DNA of 64,000 nt from TOLSYN sp963849065 (GTDB lineage Bacteria; Acidobacteriota; Terriglobia; Terriglobales; Acidobacteriaceae): NCBI GenBank assembly GCA_963849065.1, contig CAWKFM010000004.1:310001-374000 (forward strand), given 5' to 3'. Within the stretch, counting starts at the first letter, position 1, and each line of letters starts with the position of its first letter. A program made the translations under genes and the position numbers. The notes under the pieces were generated by a model that had not been told where the DNA came from, ran no database searches, and saw only the letters and a list, made by a program, of their open reading frames with translations. Positions 16,087-25,682 of this stretch are shown in pieces.

Positions 16087-17634
16087 CTATGGCTGGAAGA
16101 ACTGACTGGCATGGGCGTGGACCTGTTGCGTATTCAAATCGCTGGCCTGCCATCCGCCGCCCAGCGCCTTCACCAGATACACCGAGCTGACCATGCGCTG
16201 GCCCTGCAACTGCGCCGCCAGCCGTTCGCTGGTCAGCAGGGTGCTCTGGGCGGTGATGACGTCGAGGTAGGTGGCGACGCCTCCGACGTAGCGGTTGTCG
16301 GCGATGGCCAGTTCGCGGCGCGCGTCCTCAACGGCGGCGGCCTGCGTGGTTGCGGCCTGCTCCAATGTTTGCAGGTTGCTGATGCCGTCCTCGACCTGCT
16401 GGAAGGCAGTGAGCACGGACTGGCGGTAGTCGGCCACCGAGGCGTCATAGGCCGAACGCGTGGCGGCCAGGTTGGCCCGGTTGCGTCCGCCTTCGAAGAG
16501 GGGCTCGAGAGCATCCGCCCCAAGTGCCCAGAAGAGGCTGGGCGCGTTGGCCAGCGTGGCGATGTCGCGGCTCTGCCAGCCGCCGCTGGCGCCCAGGGTG
16601 ATGCGCGGATAAAACGCTGCTTTCGCGATGCCGATTTGCGCATTGGCGTAGGCGATCTGGCGTTCGTAGGAGGCAATGTCCGGGCGGCGCTCCAGCACAT
16701 CGGAGGGAACTCCCAGCGGCACCACAGGCGGCGTGGCAGTCAGGGGCGCAATAGCCACCTCAAAGGCCGGCGCGGGCGTTCCCATCAGGGCGGCGATGGC
16801 GTGCTCATATTGCGCGCGCGCCTGGTGGACGAGCGCAAGCTGGCTCCGGGTGGCATCCAGCAGTGCGGCCTGCTGTGCCACTTCCAGTCCGCTGGCAATG
16901 CCGCCGTTGTGGCGATCGTTCACCAGTTCCATGCCCTTGGTTTCATAGCCCACCAACTCTTCGACCACCTGGTACTCGGCGTCGGACTCGCGCAGAGAGA
17001 AGTAATCGGCCGCCAGCTCGGCGGTCAGCACCAGCTGCGCGTTCTGCAGGTTGGCAGCCGTGGATTGCAGGGTCGCGTTGGCTGCTTCCACGCCGTGCCG
17101 CACGCTTCCGAACAGGTCGGCCTCATAGCTGACCGAGAACGGAACGGTGTAGACCTGCTGGATGTATGGAGTGGCCGGAGGCGGTGCGCCGTTCAGAGGA
17201 CGATTGGCACCCGCGCCTTCATGCAGCACGCTGGGATCGACGGTGGCCTGGGGGAAGAGCGCCGAGGTTGCTACGCGCGCCAGCGAGCGCGCCTGCTCCA
17301 GACGGTCGCGCGCGGCGGCCAGAGACTGGTTGGCCGCGAGCAACTGCTGCTCGTAAGCATCGAGCGTGGGATCGTGGTACACCTGCCACCAGGCGCCCTT
17401 GGGAATTGCGTCCTTGGGCGCGGCCGGCTGCCAGGGAGTGTCGGTCTTCCATGCCGAGGGCACGGCAGTGGTGGGAGCCGTGGCTGCGGGGCGCTGATAG
17501 CGCGGCCCGACGGTGCATCCGGTGGTGAGCCCGAGCAGGGCAAGCAGCGCAGCCAGCGCGGCCCGGCGCTTTGGGTTGCAATTAAAGCTGCAATTAAAGC
17601 TGCGATTCGGTTTGCGCATTGGGTTGTGAATCAT
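16087..17634 (-). CDS. Outer-membrane efflux lipoprotein (NodT/TolC family)
   Basis: This 515-residue NodT-type channel is the outer-membrane part of the tripartite efflux pump. It has a lipobox LTTGC near residue 40, then CTVGPRYQRP, the standard start of the mature protein, and the two repeated coiled-coil halves expected of the family. The start ATG at 17634 overlaps the stop codon of the adaptor gene (TGATG), and GTG at 17637 is a minor alternative. A 12-base tandem repeat encodes a doubled SFNC in the signal region. It is third in the adaptor-permease-channel operon by position. Confidence 0.93.
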   Translation of the reverse strand: MIHNPMRKPNRSFNCSFNCNPKRRAALAALLALLGLTTGCTVGPRYQRPAATAPTTAVPSAWKTDTPWQPAAPKDAIPKGAWWQVYHDPTLDAYEQQLLAANQSLAAARDRLEQARSLARVATSALFPQATVDPSVLHEGAGANRPLNGAPPPATPYIQQVYTVPFSVSYEADLFGSVRHGVEAANATLQSTAANLQNAQLVLTAELAADYFSLRESDAEYQVVEELVGYETKGMELVNDRHNGGIASGLEVAQQAALLDATRSQLALVHQARAQYEHAIAALMGTPAPAFEVAIAPLTATPPVVPLGVPSDVLERRPDIASYERQIAYANAQIGIAKAAFYPRITLGASGGWQSRDIATLANAPSLFWALGADALEPLFEGGRNRANLAATRSAYDASVADYRQSVLTAFQQVEDGISNLQTLEQAATTQAAAVEDARRELAIADNRYVGGVATYLDVITAQSTLLTSERLAAQLQGQRMVSSVYLVKALGGGWQASDLNTQQVHAHASQFFQP

Positions 17635-18998
17635 CACGACCCGCTTCCCTTCTGCTGGGCGGCTTGCGGCTGAGTGCCAGGCTGGGCCGCAGGCTGTGCC
17701 ACGTTGACCTGCTGGCCCTGCTCCAGCGAGTCGGGCGGGTTGACCACGATCTGGTCGTTCACCGAAAGGCCGCCCAGCACCTCCAGCGCGGTGCCGTAGT
17801 CTTTCCCGATGTTAAGCGAGCGCAACTCGATCTTGTGATCCGGGCCGACCACGGCGACCTGCGCGCCGGCGGAGCGGAACAGCATGGCGTTGACCGGAAC
17901 CGTAAGCTTCTGCACATTGGAACCCACGGCAAAATGCACCTCGCCAAAGGAGCCGGGCAGCAGGCGGCCATCGCGGTTGGGCACGTCCACTTCGGTGAGC
18001 AAGGTGCGGGTCGCCGGGTCGATGGCCTCGGCGGTGCGCGCCACCTTGGCGTCGAACTTCTGGCCGGGAAGCTCCTGTAGCGTGATGGCGGCATTGACGC
18101 CGGCCTTGATGAAGGGCGCGTAAGCCTGGGGGACGCTGACGAAGACGCGCAGCGTATCGACCTGGGCGAAGTCGAAGAGCTCCTTGCCTCCGGCCCCGGC
18201 GTTGATCAGCGCGCCGGGATCGACGTTGCGTTGGGTGAGCACGCCGGTGAACGGCGCGTAGACGTCCTTAAACGATTCAAGCTCTTCCAGGCGGCGCACG
18301 TTGGCCGCGGCGGCGGCCAGGTTGGCCTGGCTCTGGGTGTAGGCGCTGCTCTGCTGATCGGCTTCCTGGGCGGAAACCGAGTCGGTCTTGCGCAGGTTCT
18401 CCCAGCGCGCGGCGGTAATTTTGGCGAGCTCCATCTGCGCCTGCATCTGCTGCTGCGCGGCCCGCGCCTGGTTCAGCTCCTGGTCCACCTCCGGCGTGTC
18501 GATGTGCGCCAGCAGTTCGCCTTTCTGTACCCGGCTGCCGATGTCTTTATACCAGCGCAGCAGGTAGCCGCTAGTGCGGGCGTAGATGGGCGATTCCTTG
18601 AAGGCCAGCAGCGAGCCAGGCAGCACCAGCTCCACATCCGGCTTTTCCGCCAGCGGATGTACCACGGCCACGGTCGGCACGGCGCTCTGCTCGGTCTCCC
18701 GCGCCAGAACGCGGCTGTGAGTCAAACGCTCCACCAGGGTGAGGCCACCGGCGACGAGCAGCACCAGCAGGACCACGATGCCCATGAGCGCTGCCTTGCG
18801 AGGCGGGACCGGCGGCCGGTCGGGCGGACACTCAATGCCGGGATGCTGCTTTTTGGCGTGCTGCGAGATGGCCGCGATCTCCTCGTCACGCTCGGCCTGG
18901 GTCTTGTGAGGCGCCGCCTGTTGTCCTGAGCGATGCTCCGAATCGAGCGTCATTTCTCCCTGCGATTGCGGCGGCTTCGGTTCGTTTTGGTCACTCAT
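17634..18998 (-). CDS. RND efflux periplasmic adaptor (HlyD/MFP family)
   Basis: The 454-residue membrane-fusion protein has a cytoplasmic N-terminus, one membrane helix (MGIVVLLVLLVAGGLTL at about 73-89), a lipoyl/coiled-coil region with ELNQARAAQQQMQAQMELA, and a C-terminal beta-barrel. It links the inner-membrane pump with the outer-membrane channel. It lies 36 bases after the permease and overlaps the channel gene by one base, so the three are one operon. The TetR gene upstream is its probable regulator. Confidence 0.94.
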   Translation of the reverse strand: MSDQNEPKPPQSQGEMTLDSEHRSGQQAAPHKTQAERDEEIAAISQHAKKQHPGIECPPDRPPVPPRKAALMGIVVLLVLLVAGGLTLVERLTHSRVLARETEQSAVPTVAVVHPLAEKPDVELVLPGSLLAFKESPIYARTSGYLLRWYKDIGSRVQKGELLAHIDTPEVDQELNQARAAQQQMQAQMELAKITAARWENLRKTDSVSAQEADQQSSAYTQSQANLAAAAANVRRLEELESFKDVYAPFTGVLTQRNVDPGALINAGAGGKELFDFAQVDTLRVFVSVPQAYAPFIKAGVNAAITLQELPGQKFDAKVARTAEAIDPATRTLLTEVDVPNRDGRLLPGSFGEVHFAVGSNVQKLTVPVNAMLFRSAGAQVAVVGPDHKIELRSLNIGKDYGTALEVLGGLSVNDQIVVNPPDSLEQGQQVNVAQPAAQPGTQPQAAQQKGSGS

Positions 18999-19034
18999 GT
19001 TTCACTCCGATTTCCGGGGAACTGGTTATGTCTG

Positions 19035-22000
19035 TCACGCCTGCGGCGTCTGGGGCGTCTGTTCTTGGCGCGCACGCCGGGCTTCCCGGCGGCTATGGAT
19101 CATGGCAAAGACGCTGGGCACGAAAAACAAGGTGGCCACGGTGGCGAACAGCAATCCGCCGATTACGGCCCGGCCCAGCGGCGCGTTCTGTTCGCCGCCT
19201 TCGCCCAGGCCCAGTGCCATCGGAACCATGCCAATGATCATCGCCAGGGCGGTCATCAGCACCGGGCGCATACGGGTGTATCCGGCGGCGATGGCGGCCG
19301 GAACGGCGGCCAGACCCTCATCCATCTGCTCGCGTGCAAAGCTGACCATCAGGATGGAGTTGGCGGTGGCCACGCCCATGCACATCACCGCGCCGGTCAG
19401 CGACGGCACGCTCAGCGTGGTGTGGGTGAGCAGCAGGAACCAGCAGATGCCCGCCAGCGCGCCGGGCAGGGCGGAGATGATGATGAACGGGTCGAGCCAC
19501 GACTGGAAGTTGACCACGATCAGCAGATAGACGAGCACGATCGCGCCCAGCAGTCCGGCGCCCAGTCCCACGAACGAGGAGCGCATGGTGGTGACCTGGC
19601 CGCGCAGTGTGATGTGCGTGCCGCGCGGAAGATGGCCGTCGAAGCCGTGGATGATCTTTTCGGTGTCCGCCGCCACCCCGCCCAGGTCGCGGTCCTGCGT
19701 GCTGGCATAAACGTCGATGACCGGCTGCACGTTGAAGTGGTTGACCACCGCCGGGCGCGCCACGGGATTGATCTGAACCAGGTTGCCGAGCAACTGCGAG
19801 CCTTGCGGCGAACTCACCGGAACCGCCATCAGATCGTCGAGGCTGGTGATGCGGTACTGCGGCGCCTGCACCGCCATCTGGTAGGTAACGCCGTTCTTGG
19901 GATTCAGCCAGAAGTTGGGTGCCGTCTGGAAGCTGCCGCTGAGCGTGACCAGAACGCTCTGCGCCACCTGCTGCGCGTTCAATCCCACCTGGGTGATGCG
20001 GGTGCGATCCAGGTTCATGTGCAAGGTGGGCAGCGAGAGCAGCTGCTGCACGTGCACATCCGCCGCGCCGGGAACGTGGCGCATTTGGTTGGCGATCTGC
20101 TGCGCGATGTCATAGCTGGTCTGCTGGTCGGTGCCGATCACCTGCACATCCATCGGAGCCGGCAGCCCGAAGTTCAGAATCTGGGTGACAATGTCGGCTG
20201 GCTGGAAGAAGAACTCCACGCCGGGGAAGCGCTGCGGCAGCAGCTTGCGCAAATTGCGGATGTGGTCCGCAGTGGGACGATGATGCTCGGGATCGAGCGA
20301 GATCAGGATCTCGGCGTCGCTGCTGCCGACGGTTCCCGAGGTACTGTACGACTGGTTGATGCCGGAGTTGGGCAGGCCGATGTTGTCGAGAATCGTCTGG
20401 ATCTCGTTGCCCGGAATCTGGCGGTGCAACTCCGCTTCCACCTCATCGCAGAGCCGCGCGGTCTCCTCCACGCGCAGGCCGGGACGGGCGCGAACGTGCA
20501 GACGCAACAGTCCGGCATCGACCTGCGGAAAGAAGTCCTGCCCCAGTACGGCAAGCAAACCGAGCGAGAGCAGACAGAACAGCAGGAAGCAGCTCACGAA
20601 GATGCCGCGGTGCTCCAGAACGGTTTCCAGCAGCGACTGGTAGGAGCAGCGGAAGCGCTCGAAGCTGCGCTCGAAGCCGCGCTGGAAGCGTCCCATGAAC
20701 GTCTTTGGCCCGGCGGCGCGATGCTCGTGGCCGCGCATGATGTACATGACGAGGGTGGGGATCAGCGTTCTGGAAAGCAGATAGCTGGCCAGCATGGCGA
20801 AGCTGACGGCCTCAGCCAGCGGCACGAACAGGAAGCGCGCCACGCCGCTGAGGAAGAACATGGGCACAAAGACGATGCAGATGCAGAGCGTGGAGACGAA
20901 CGCGGGCACGGCGATCTGCTGCGCGCCGTCCAGAATGGCCTGCCGCATCTCCTTGCCCATGGCGAGGTTGCGCTCGATGTTTTCGATCTCGACCGTGGCA
21001 TCGTCCACCAGGATGCCGACGGCCAGCGCCAACCCGCCGAGGGTCATGATGTTGAGCGTCTCGCCGATGGCGGCCAGCAACAGGATGGAGCAGAAGATGG
21101 AGAGAGGAATCGAAATCGCGATGACGATGGTAGGACGCCAGTCACCGAGGAAGAGAAGAATCATCACCGCCGTCAGCAGGGCGGCCAGCAGCGCCTCGCG
21201 CAGCACGCCCTGGATGGAGGCGCGCACGAACAGGGACTGATCGAAGAGCAAGCTGATCTTCAACTCCGGCGGCAGCGACTCAGCCGCCACGGGAACAATC
21301 TTTTTGAGCGCGGCCACAATCTCCAGCGTGGAGGCCTTGCCGTTTTTGTAGATCGACATCAGGCCGCCACGATTGCCGTCCTGCCGCACAATGTTGGTCT
21401 GCGGGGCAAAGCCGTCGCGGATGTGCGCCACATCGCGCATGTAGAGCGTGGCGCCGTTGACGGTCTTCACCGGCATATCGTTCAACTCGGCGATGGTGGC
21501 CGGGGAGCCGTTCATCTCCACGTTGTTTTCAAGCGGCCCGAGTTTGACCGTTCCGGTGGGAAGAATCAGGTTCTGCGCATTGACGGCGTTGACGATATCG
21601 ACAGGCGAAAGATTGTAGGCCTGCAGCTTCGGCAGATCGAGATCCACCTGGACCTGCCGGACTTTTCCGCCGTAAGGGTAAGGCGTGGCGCTGCCCGGCA
21701 CCGTGGCCAGAAAGTTTCGCAGAAAACTATTGCCCAGGTCGAAGATCTGCTGCTCGGGCAAAACCTTGCTGCTGAGGCCGAGTTGAATGATCGGAGTGGT
21801 GGAGGCGTTATAGGAGATCACCAGCGGGGGCGTGGTACCCGGCGGCAAACCGCGCACCGTGACCTGCGTGATCGCCGTAATCTGCGCGATGGCTCCCTGA
21901 ATGTCGGTCCCGGGACGGAAGAAGATCTTGATGACTCCCAGGCCGTAAACCGATTGCGATTCGGTGTGCTCGATGTTGGTGACCGCGACATTGATGCCGC

Positions 22001-22205
22001 GCTCGGAGTTGGCGACGATGCGGTCGGCCATATCCTGCGGCGCCATGCCGGTGTAGAACCAGATCACCGAGACCACCGGGATGTCGATCTCCGGAAAAAT
22101 GTCGGTGGGCATCCGCAACACGGTGACCGGCGTCAGGATCAGAATGAGCAGCGCCATCACCACAAACGTATAGGGACGCCGAAGGGCTAACGCTACAATC
22201 CACAT
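19035..22205 (-). CDS. RND-family efflux permease
   Basis: At 1056 residues this is a full-length HAE1/AcrB-type RND pump. The start region MWIVALALRRPYTFVVMALL gives TM1, PTDIFPEIDIPVV the usual periplasmic entry, and VGILVDDATVEIENIERNLA carries the paired Asp residues for proton transfer. The substrate is unknown; aromatic compounds or antibiotics are typical. GGAGTGAGA precedes the ATG by about eight bases. It is the first gene of the operon, divergent from tetR across a 148-base region with an operator palindrome. Confidence 0.96.
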   Translation of the reverse strand: MWIVALALRRPYTFVVMALLILILTPVTVLRMPTDIFPEIDIPVVSVIWFYTGMAPQDMADRIVANSERGINVAVTNIEHTESQSVYGLGVIKIFFRPGTDIQGAIAQITAITQVTVRGLPPGTTPPLVISYNASTTPIIQLGLSSKVLPEQQIFDLGNSFLRNFLATVPGSATPYPYGGKVRQVQVDLDLPKLQAYNLSPVDIVNAVNAQNLILPTGTVKLGPLENNVEMNGSPATIAELNDMPVKTVNGATLYMRDVAHIRDGFAPQTNIVRQDGNRGGLMSIYKNGKASTLEIVAALKKIVPVAAESLPPELKISLLFDQSLFVRASIQGVLREALLAALLTAVMILLFLGDWRPTIVIAISIPLSIFCSILLLAAIGETLNIMTLGGLALAVGILVDDATVEIENIERNLAMGKEMRQAILDGAQQIAVPAFVSTLCICIVFVPMFFLSGVARFLFVPLAEAVSFAMLASYLLSRTLIPTLVMYIMRGHEHRAAGPKTFMGRFQRGFERSFERFRCSYQSLLETVLEHRGIFVSCFLLFCLLSLGLLAVLGQDFFPQVDAGLLRLHVRARPGLRVEETARLCDEVEAELHRQIPGNEIQTILDNIGLPNSGINQSYSTSGTVGSSDAEILISLDPEHHRPTADHIRNLRKLLPQRFPGVEFFFQPADIVTQILNFGLPAPMDVQVIGTDQQTSYDIAQQIANQMRHVPGAADVHVQQLLSLPTLHMNLDRTRITQVGLNAQQVAQSVLVTLSGSFQTAPNFWLNPKNGVTYQMAVQAPQYRITSLDDLMAVPVSSPQGSQLLGNLVQINPVARPAVVNHFNVQPVIDVYASTQDRDLGGVAADTEKIIHGFDGHLPRGTHITLRGQVTTMRSSFVGLGAGLLGAIVLVYLLIVVNFQSWLDPFIIISALPGALAGICWFLLLTHTTLSVPSLTGAVMCMGVATANSILMVSFAREQMDEGLAAVPAAIAAGYTRMRPVLMTALAMIIGMVPMALGLGEGGEQNAPLGRAVIGGLLFATVATLFFVPSVFAMIHSRREARRARQEQTPQTPQA

Positions 22206-22285
22206 GAATCGATCTCACTCCAGGGCCGGCCGCGCACCGGCCGGGACTCCGCATAACAGCCAACCGTTTCCGGTCATGATGACTA

Positions 22286-22310
22286 AATTCGATACAAAAC
22301 GTATTGAATT
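22286..22310. promoter_or_regulatory. Probable TetR operator
   Basis: AATTCgATAC and GTATtGAATT face each other around AAAAC. Nine of ten arm pairs match. The site lies midway between the divergent RND permease and TetR genes and overlaps TTGAAT, a possible -35 element. Confidence 0.75.
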
Positions 22311-22353
22311 ATATTTCCATCATAATCCTTGAATGCCATGCTAGCATCGGGAA

Positions 22354-22980
22354 ATGGGAGAAGAAATAAAAACTGGCTGCGAAGACAGCGGCGGCCGGCG
22401 GCCGCCGGGACGTCCGCGCTGCGAGCGGACCCGCCTGGCGATCCTGAACAGCACCCTGAAGTTCCTGGAAGTCAAAGGCAACGGGTTTGCCGACCTTACG
22501 ATTGAGCGGGTGGCGGAAGATGCCGGCGCGGGCAAGGCTACGGTGTACCGCTGGTGGCCCAACAAAGCCGCGCTGGTGGCCGACGCATTCGCCACCGGCG
22601 TTACTCAGAAGCTCCGCTTCCCCGATACCGGCTCGGTGCGCCAGGACATGAGTCAGCAGATGCGGCAGTTGGTGCAGATTCTGCGCAGCCGCCGCGGCCA
22701 TATCCTCTCGGTGATCGTGGGCGCCGGACAAAGCGACGCCACGTTGATGAAGGCCTTCCGCGAACGGTTTCTCAAGCCGCGCCGGGCCGAGGCCTACATC
22801 ACGCTGCGCCGCGGAATCGCGCGCGGCGAACTGCCCAAGGATCTCGACCTCGACTTCGTCCTTGATGCGCTGTACGGCCCCATCTACATGCGCTTCCTGG
22901 TGGGGCATGGCTCGGTGACCCCGGAATTTGTAGATCAGCTGTGTGAACAGGTGCTTACCGGCGCGTCGTGTTGCAAATAA
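22354..22980 (+). CDS. TetR/AcrR-family regulator
   Basis: This 208-residue regulator has a basic Gly/Arg/Pro-rich N-terminus, then the TetR helix-turn-helix (RLAILNSTLKFLEVKG, TIERVAEDAGAGKATVYRWWPNK). The C-terminal ligand domain is variable, as usual. It is divergent from the RND permease across an intergenic palindrome and is the likely repressor of the efflux operon. A bidirectional terminator separates it from the convergent fabF gene. Confidence 0.92.
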   Translation: MGEEIKTGCEDSGGRRPPGRPRCERTRLAILNSTLKFLEVKGNGFADLTIERVAEDAGAGKATVYRWWPNKAALVADAFATGVTQKLRFPDTGSVRQDMSQQMRQLVQILRSRRGHILSVIVGAGQSDATLMKAFRERFLKPRRAEAYITLRRGIARGELPKDLDLDFVLDALYGPIYMRFLVGHGSVTPEFVDQLCEQVLTGASCCK

Positions 22981-22987
22981 GTTTTCC

Positions 22988-23025
22988 AGAAGACAAAGCC
23001 CCGACCAGTCGGGGCTTTGTCTTCT
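22988..23025. terminator. Bidirectional terminator between tetR and fabF
   Basis: Two perfect 18-base arms (22988-23005 with 23008-23025) flank a two-base centre. The GC core CCCCGAC with A/T-rich outer ends gives a working terminator in both directions. Confidence 0.9.
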
Positions 23026-23050
23026 GCGTATGCAGTTTGGCTTGCGTCGG

Positions 23051-24289
23051 CTACTCGCTCCAGCGCTTGAAGACCAGCGCGCTGTTGGTTCCGCCAAAGC
23101 CGAACGAGTTGGACAGCGCGTAATCGAGCGTTGCGCGGCGCGCCTGGTTGGGAACAAAGTCCATGCCCACCGTGTCGTCGTCCTGGTTTTCCAGGTTGAT
23201 GGTGGGGGGCAGAATCTGATCGCGCAGGGCGAGGATGGTGATGCCCGCTTCCAGTCCGCCAGCGCCGCCCAGCAGGTGGCCGGTCATGGACTTGGTGGAG
23301 CTGACGGGCACACGGTACTCTCCGAAGAGATTGCGCACCGCGGCTGCTTCCAGCCCGTCTCCCACCGGAGTCGAAGTGCCGTGGGCGTTCACGTAGCCGA
23401 TATCGCCGGGAGTCAGCTTGGCGTCGCGGATCGCATTCCGCATGACGCGGAACGCACCCTCGTGCTCGGGAGCTGGCGAAGTGATGTGATAGGCGTCGCC
23501 ACTCATGCCATAGCCGACAATTTCGGCGACGATCTTAGCGCCGCGCGCCTTGGCGCACTCCAGCTCTTCGAGAATCAGAACGCCCGCCCCTTCGCCGACA
23601 ACGAAGCCATCGCGGTCCTTGTCCCAGGGACGGCTGGCGCGCTCCGGTTCGTGATTGCGGGTGGAGAGGGCGCGCATGGAGGCGAATCCGCCGACGCTCA
23701 TCGGCGTGATGGCGGCCTCGGCGCCTCCGGCGATCATGACATCGGCATCGCCGCGCTGAATGATCTTGAAGCTGTCGCCGATGGCGTGGGCTCCGGTGGC
23801 GCAGGCGGTGGCGCTGGCCATGTTGGGGCCTTTGGCACCAAAGCGGATGCTGACCTGTCCGGCGGCGAGATTAACGATGCTGGCGGGAATAAAGAACGGC
23901 GAGATCTTGCGCGGTCCGCCTTCCATCAGCGCGGTGTGCTCGCGCTCGATGACGTCAAAGCCGCCGATGCCCGAGCCGATGTAGACGCCGACACGCTCGT
24001 CGTTTTCCGGCGTCACCTTCAGGCCCGACATGTTGACGGCCTCAGTGGCGGCGGCCAGCGCGAAGTGAATGAAGCGGCCCATCTTCTTCAGTTCTTTTTT
24101 CTCGACGAAGTTGAGCGGGTCGAAGTTCTTCACTTCGGCGGCGATGGTACAGGCATATTGCGCCGTGTCAAAGAACGTGATGGGCGCAACGCCGCTGGTA
24201 CCGGCCAGCAGGGCCGCCCACATTTCCTCCGTGGTGTTGCCGACACCGCAAATCATTCCCATACCGGTGACAACGACTCGGCGGCTCAC
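23051..24289 (-). CDS. fabF: Beta-ketoacyl-ACP synthase II
   Basis: The 412-residue FabF elongates fatty acids by condensing malonyl-ACP with acyl-ACP. The catalytic triad is visible: Cys163 in TACATG, His303 in NAHGTST and His338 in KSMTGHLLG with Lys333. The Gly-rich C-terminus NSFGFGGTNSALV is typical. It lies two bases after the nearer acyl carrier protein gene, so acpP-fabF form an operon, with a further acpP upstream. Confidence 0.97.
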   Translation of the reverse strand: MSRRVVVTGMGMICGVGNTTEEMWAALLAGTSGVAPITFFDTAQYACTIAAEVKNFDPLNFVEKKELKKMGRFIHFALAAATEAVNMSGLKVTPENDERVGVYIGSGIGGFDVIEREHTALMEGGPRKISPFFIPASIVNLAAGQVSIRFGAKGPNMASATACATGAHAIGDSFKIIQRGDADVMIAGGAEAAITPMSVGGFASMRALSTRNHEPERASRPWDKDRDGFVVGEGAGVLILEELECAKARGAKIVAEIVGYGMSGDAYHITSPAPEHEGAFRVMRNAIRDAKLTPGDIGYVNAHGTSTPVGDGLEAAAVRNLFGEYRVPVSSTKSMTGHLLGGAGGLEAGITILALRDQILPPTINLENQDDDTVGMDFVPNQARRATLDYALSNSFGFGGTNSALVFKRWSE

Positions 24290-24291
24290 GC

Positions 24292-24537
24292 TTATTTTCC
24301 GCCTTTCGCGTGTGCGTTGACGTAGTTGACGGCGTCCTGCACGGTTTTGATCTTCTCGGCGTCTTCGTCGGGGATCTCGACATCGAAGGCTTCTTCAAAC
24401 GCCATGACCAGTTCGACAATGTCCAGCGAATCCGCGCCCAGGTCGTCCTGGAAAGAAGCGCTGGCGGTCACTTCGGCTGCGTCCACCCCGAGCTGCTCCA
24501 CGATGATCTGCTTGACTTTCTCTTCTGCGGAAGCCAT
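24292..24537 (-). CDS. acpP: Acyl carrier protein, copy next to fabF
   Basis: The 81-residue ACP has the phosphopantetheine site DSLD with Ser37 and the acidic helix EEAFDVEIPDEDAEKI. Start at 24537 is supported by AAGGAGA six bases upstream; the frame upstream is not ACP-like. It carries growing fatty-acyl chains as thioesters. A second, closely similar ACP gene lies 115 bases upstream. Confidence 0.96.
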   Translation of the reverse strand: MASAEEKVKQIIVEQLGVDAAEVTASASFQDDLGADSLDIVELVMAFEEAFDVEIPDEDAEKIKTVQDAVNYVNAHAKGGK

Positions 24538-24652
24538 TGGATTCTCCTTGTGAAATCGAGACGGCAATTCGAAACGGCATACGCCGGGCAGTGACGCCCG
24601 GCGCTGGTTCCAGTGGCCGTTAATTTATTGTACAGGGATGCGCGTCAGCTGG

Positions 24653-24898
24653 TTACTTCGAGGCCTTGGAGTGTGCGCTGATGTAGTCGGTCGCATCCTT
24701 TACGGTCTTGATCTTTTCAGCGTCTTCGTCCGGAATCTCGATGTCAAAGGCCTCTTCGAAAGCCATCACCAGCTCGACGATGTCCAGCGAATCGGCGCCA
24801 AGGTCATCCACGAATGAAGCGGAGGAAGTCACCTCGGCTTCATCCACACCCAACTGTTCCACGATAATCTGCTTAATTTTTTCTTCGACAGCAGCCAT
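24653..24898 (-). CDS. acpP: Acyl carrier protein, second copy
   Basis: This 81-residue ACP differs from its neighbour mainly near both ends (MAAVEEKIKQ start; SAHSKASK end) and at a few core sites, such as SASFVDDLGADSLD. The phosphopantetheine Ser is conserved. The close pairing suggests tandem duplication. Whether the two serve different pathways cannot be told from sequence; both look functional. Confidence 0.95.
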   Translation of the reverse strand: MAAVEEKIKQIIVEQLGVDEAEVTSSASFVDDLGADSLDIVELVMAFEEAFDIEIPDEDAEKIKTVKDATDYISAHSKASK

Positions 24899-25068
24899 TT
24901 TGTTTTGGCGCCTCCTGCTAAAAGTTGAGCCGATTAGCATCCTAACCGTTCGTTTTTGTGAAGGTCAATGCGCAAGTGTGCGTGAGAGGCACGATTGTTG
25001 GCGCGGCGCGGCGAGAGGAAGCCGGAACGGCACTATCCAATGGCGGCTGAATAAGTTCTACTGAACGG

Positions 25069-25518
25069 ATGCGAGCAGTGGTGCAACGGGTTTCAAGAGC
25101 AAGGGTTACGGTGGATGCGCGCTCGACCGGACAGATTGAGCGCGGCCTGGTGGTGCTGCTGGGAGTGGGTTCCGGCGACCAAGAAAGCGACGCGGAATAT
25201 TTGGCGGAAAAAATCGCCACGCTGCGGATTTTTGAGGATCCGGAAGGAAAGATGAACCGCAATGTGAACGAGGCGGGCGGCGCGGTGCTGGCGGTGAGCC
25301 AGTTTACGCTGTACGGCGATGCGCGGCGCGGCAAGCGTCCTTCGTTTGACGCGGCGGCGAGTCCAGAGCAGGCGCGCGGGCTGTATGAGCACTTTGTGGA
25401 GCGGATGCGGGCCGGCGGATTGCGCTGCGAAACCGGGCAATTCCAAGCCTCGATGCAGGTGGAGCTGGTTAACGATGGCCCGGTGACGATTCTGCTGGAC
25501 TCGGAAAAAAACTTCTAA
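25069..25518 (+). CDS. dtd: D-aminoacyl-tRNA deacylase
   Basis: The 149-residue Dtd hydrolyses D-aminoacyl-tRNAs (and Gly-tRNA-Ala) during quality control. The two active-site motifs are present: SQFTLYGD at 77-84 and NDGPVT at 135-140 with the cross-subunit Gly-Pro pair. The start MRAVVQRVSRARVTV is standard. It is divergent from the acpP genes and convergent with folP, and probably has its own promoter. Confidence 0.97.
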   Translation: MRAVVQRVSRARVTVDARSTGQIERGLVVLLGVGSGDQESDAEYLAEKIATLRIFEDPEGKMNRNVNEAGGAVLAVSQFTLYGDARRGKRPSFDAAASPEQARGLYEHFVERMRAGGLRCETGQFQASMQVELVNDGPVTILLDSEKNF

Positions 25519-25682
25519 CCGTATACGAATTGGATAATCGTTTGGCGAGCCGGGGTCACTGAATCGGCAATGGTTGCGCGGAAATTGGCAACGATTGCCG
25601 ATTTGGTCAACTTTGGCGATGGCTGCTGGCGTGGGCGGCAATGCCCCGATGGCCATGGTCCGTTGATTCGGGCTGGTGGGTT

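Noticed and set aside
16027..17673. A 548-codon frame opposite the NodT gene
   Set aside because: The product has no domain and consists of antisense-type composition.
18933..22190. A very long open frame on the plus strand opposite the RND permease (over 1000 codons)
   Set aside because: It mirrors the codon structure of the permease gene, has a low-complexity His/Gln/Arg/Gly-rich product and no recognisable motif, while the permease is well supported.
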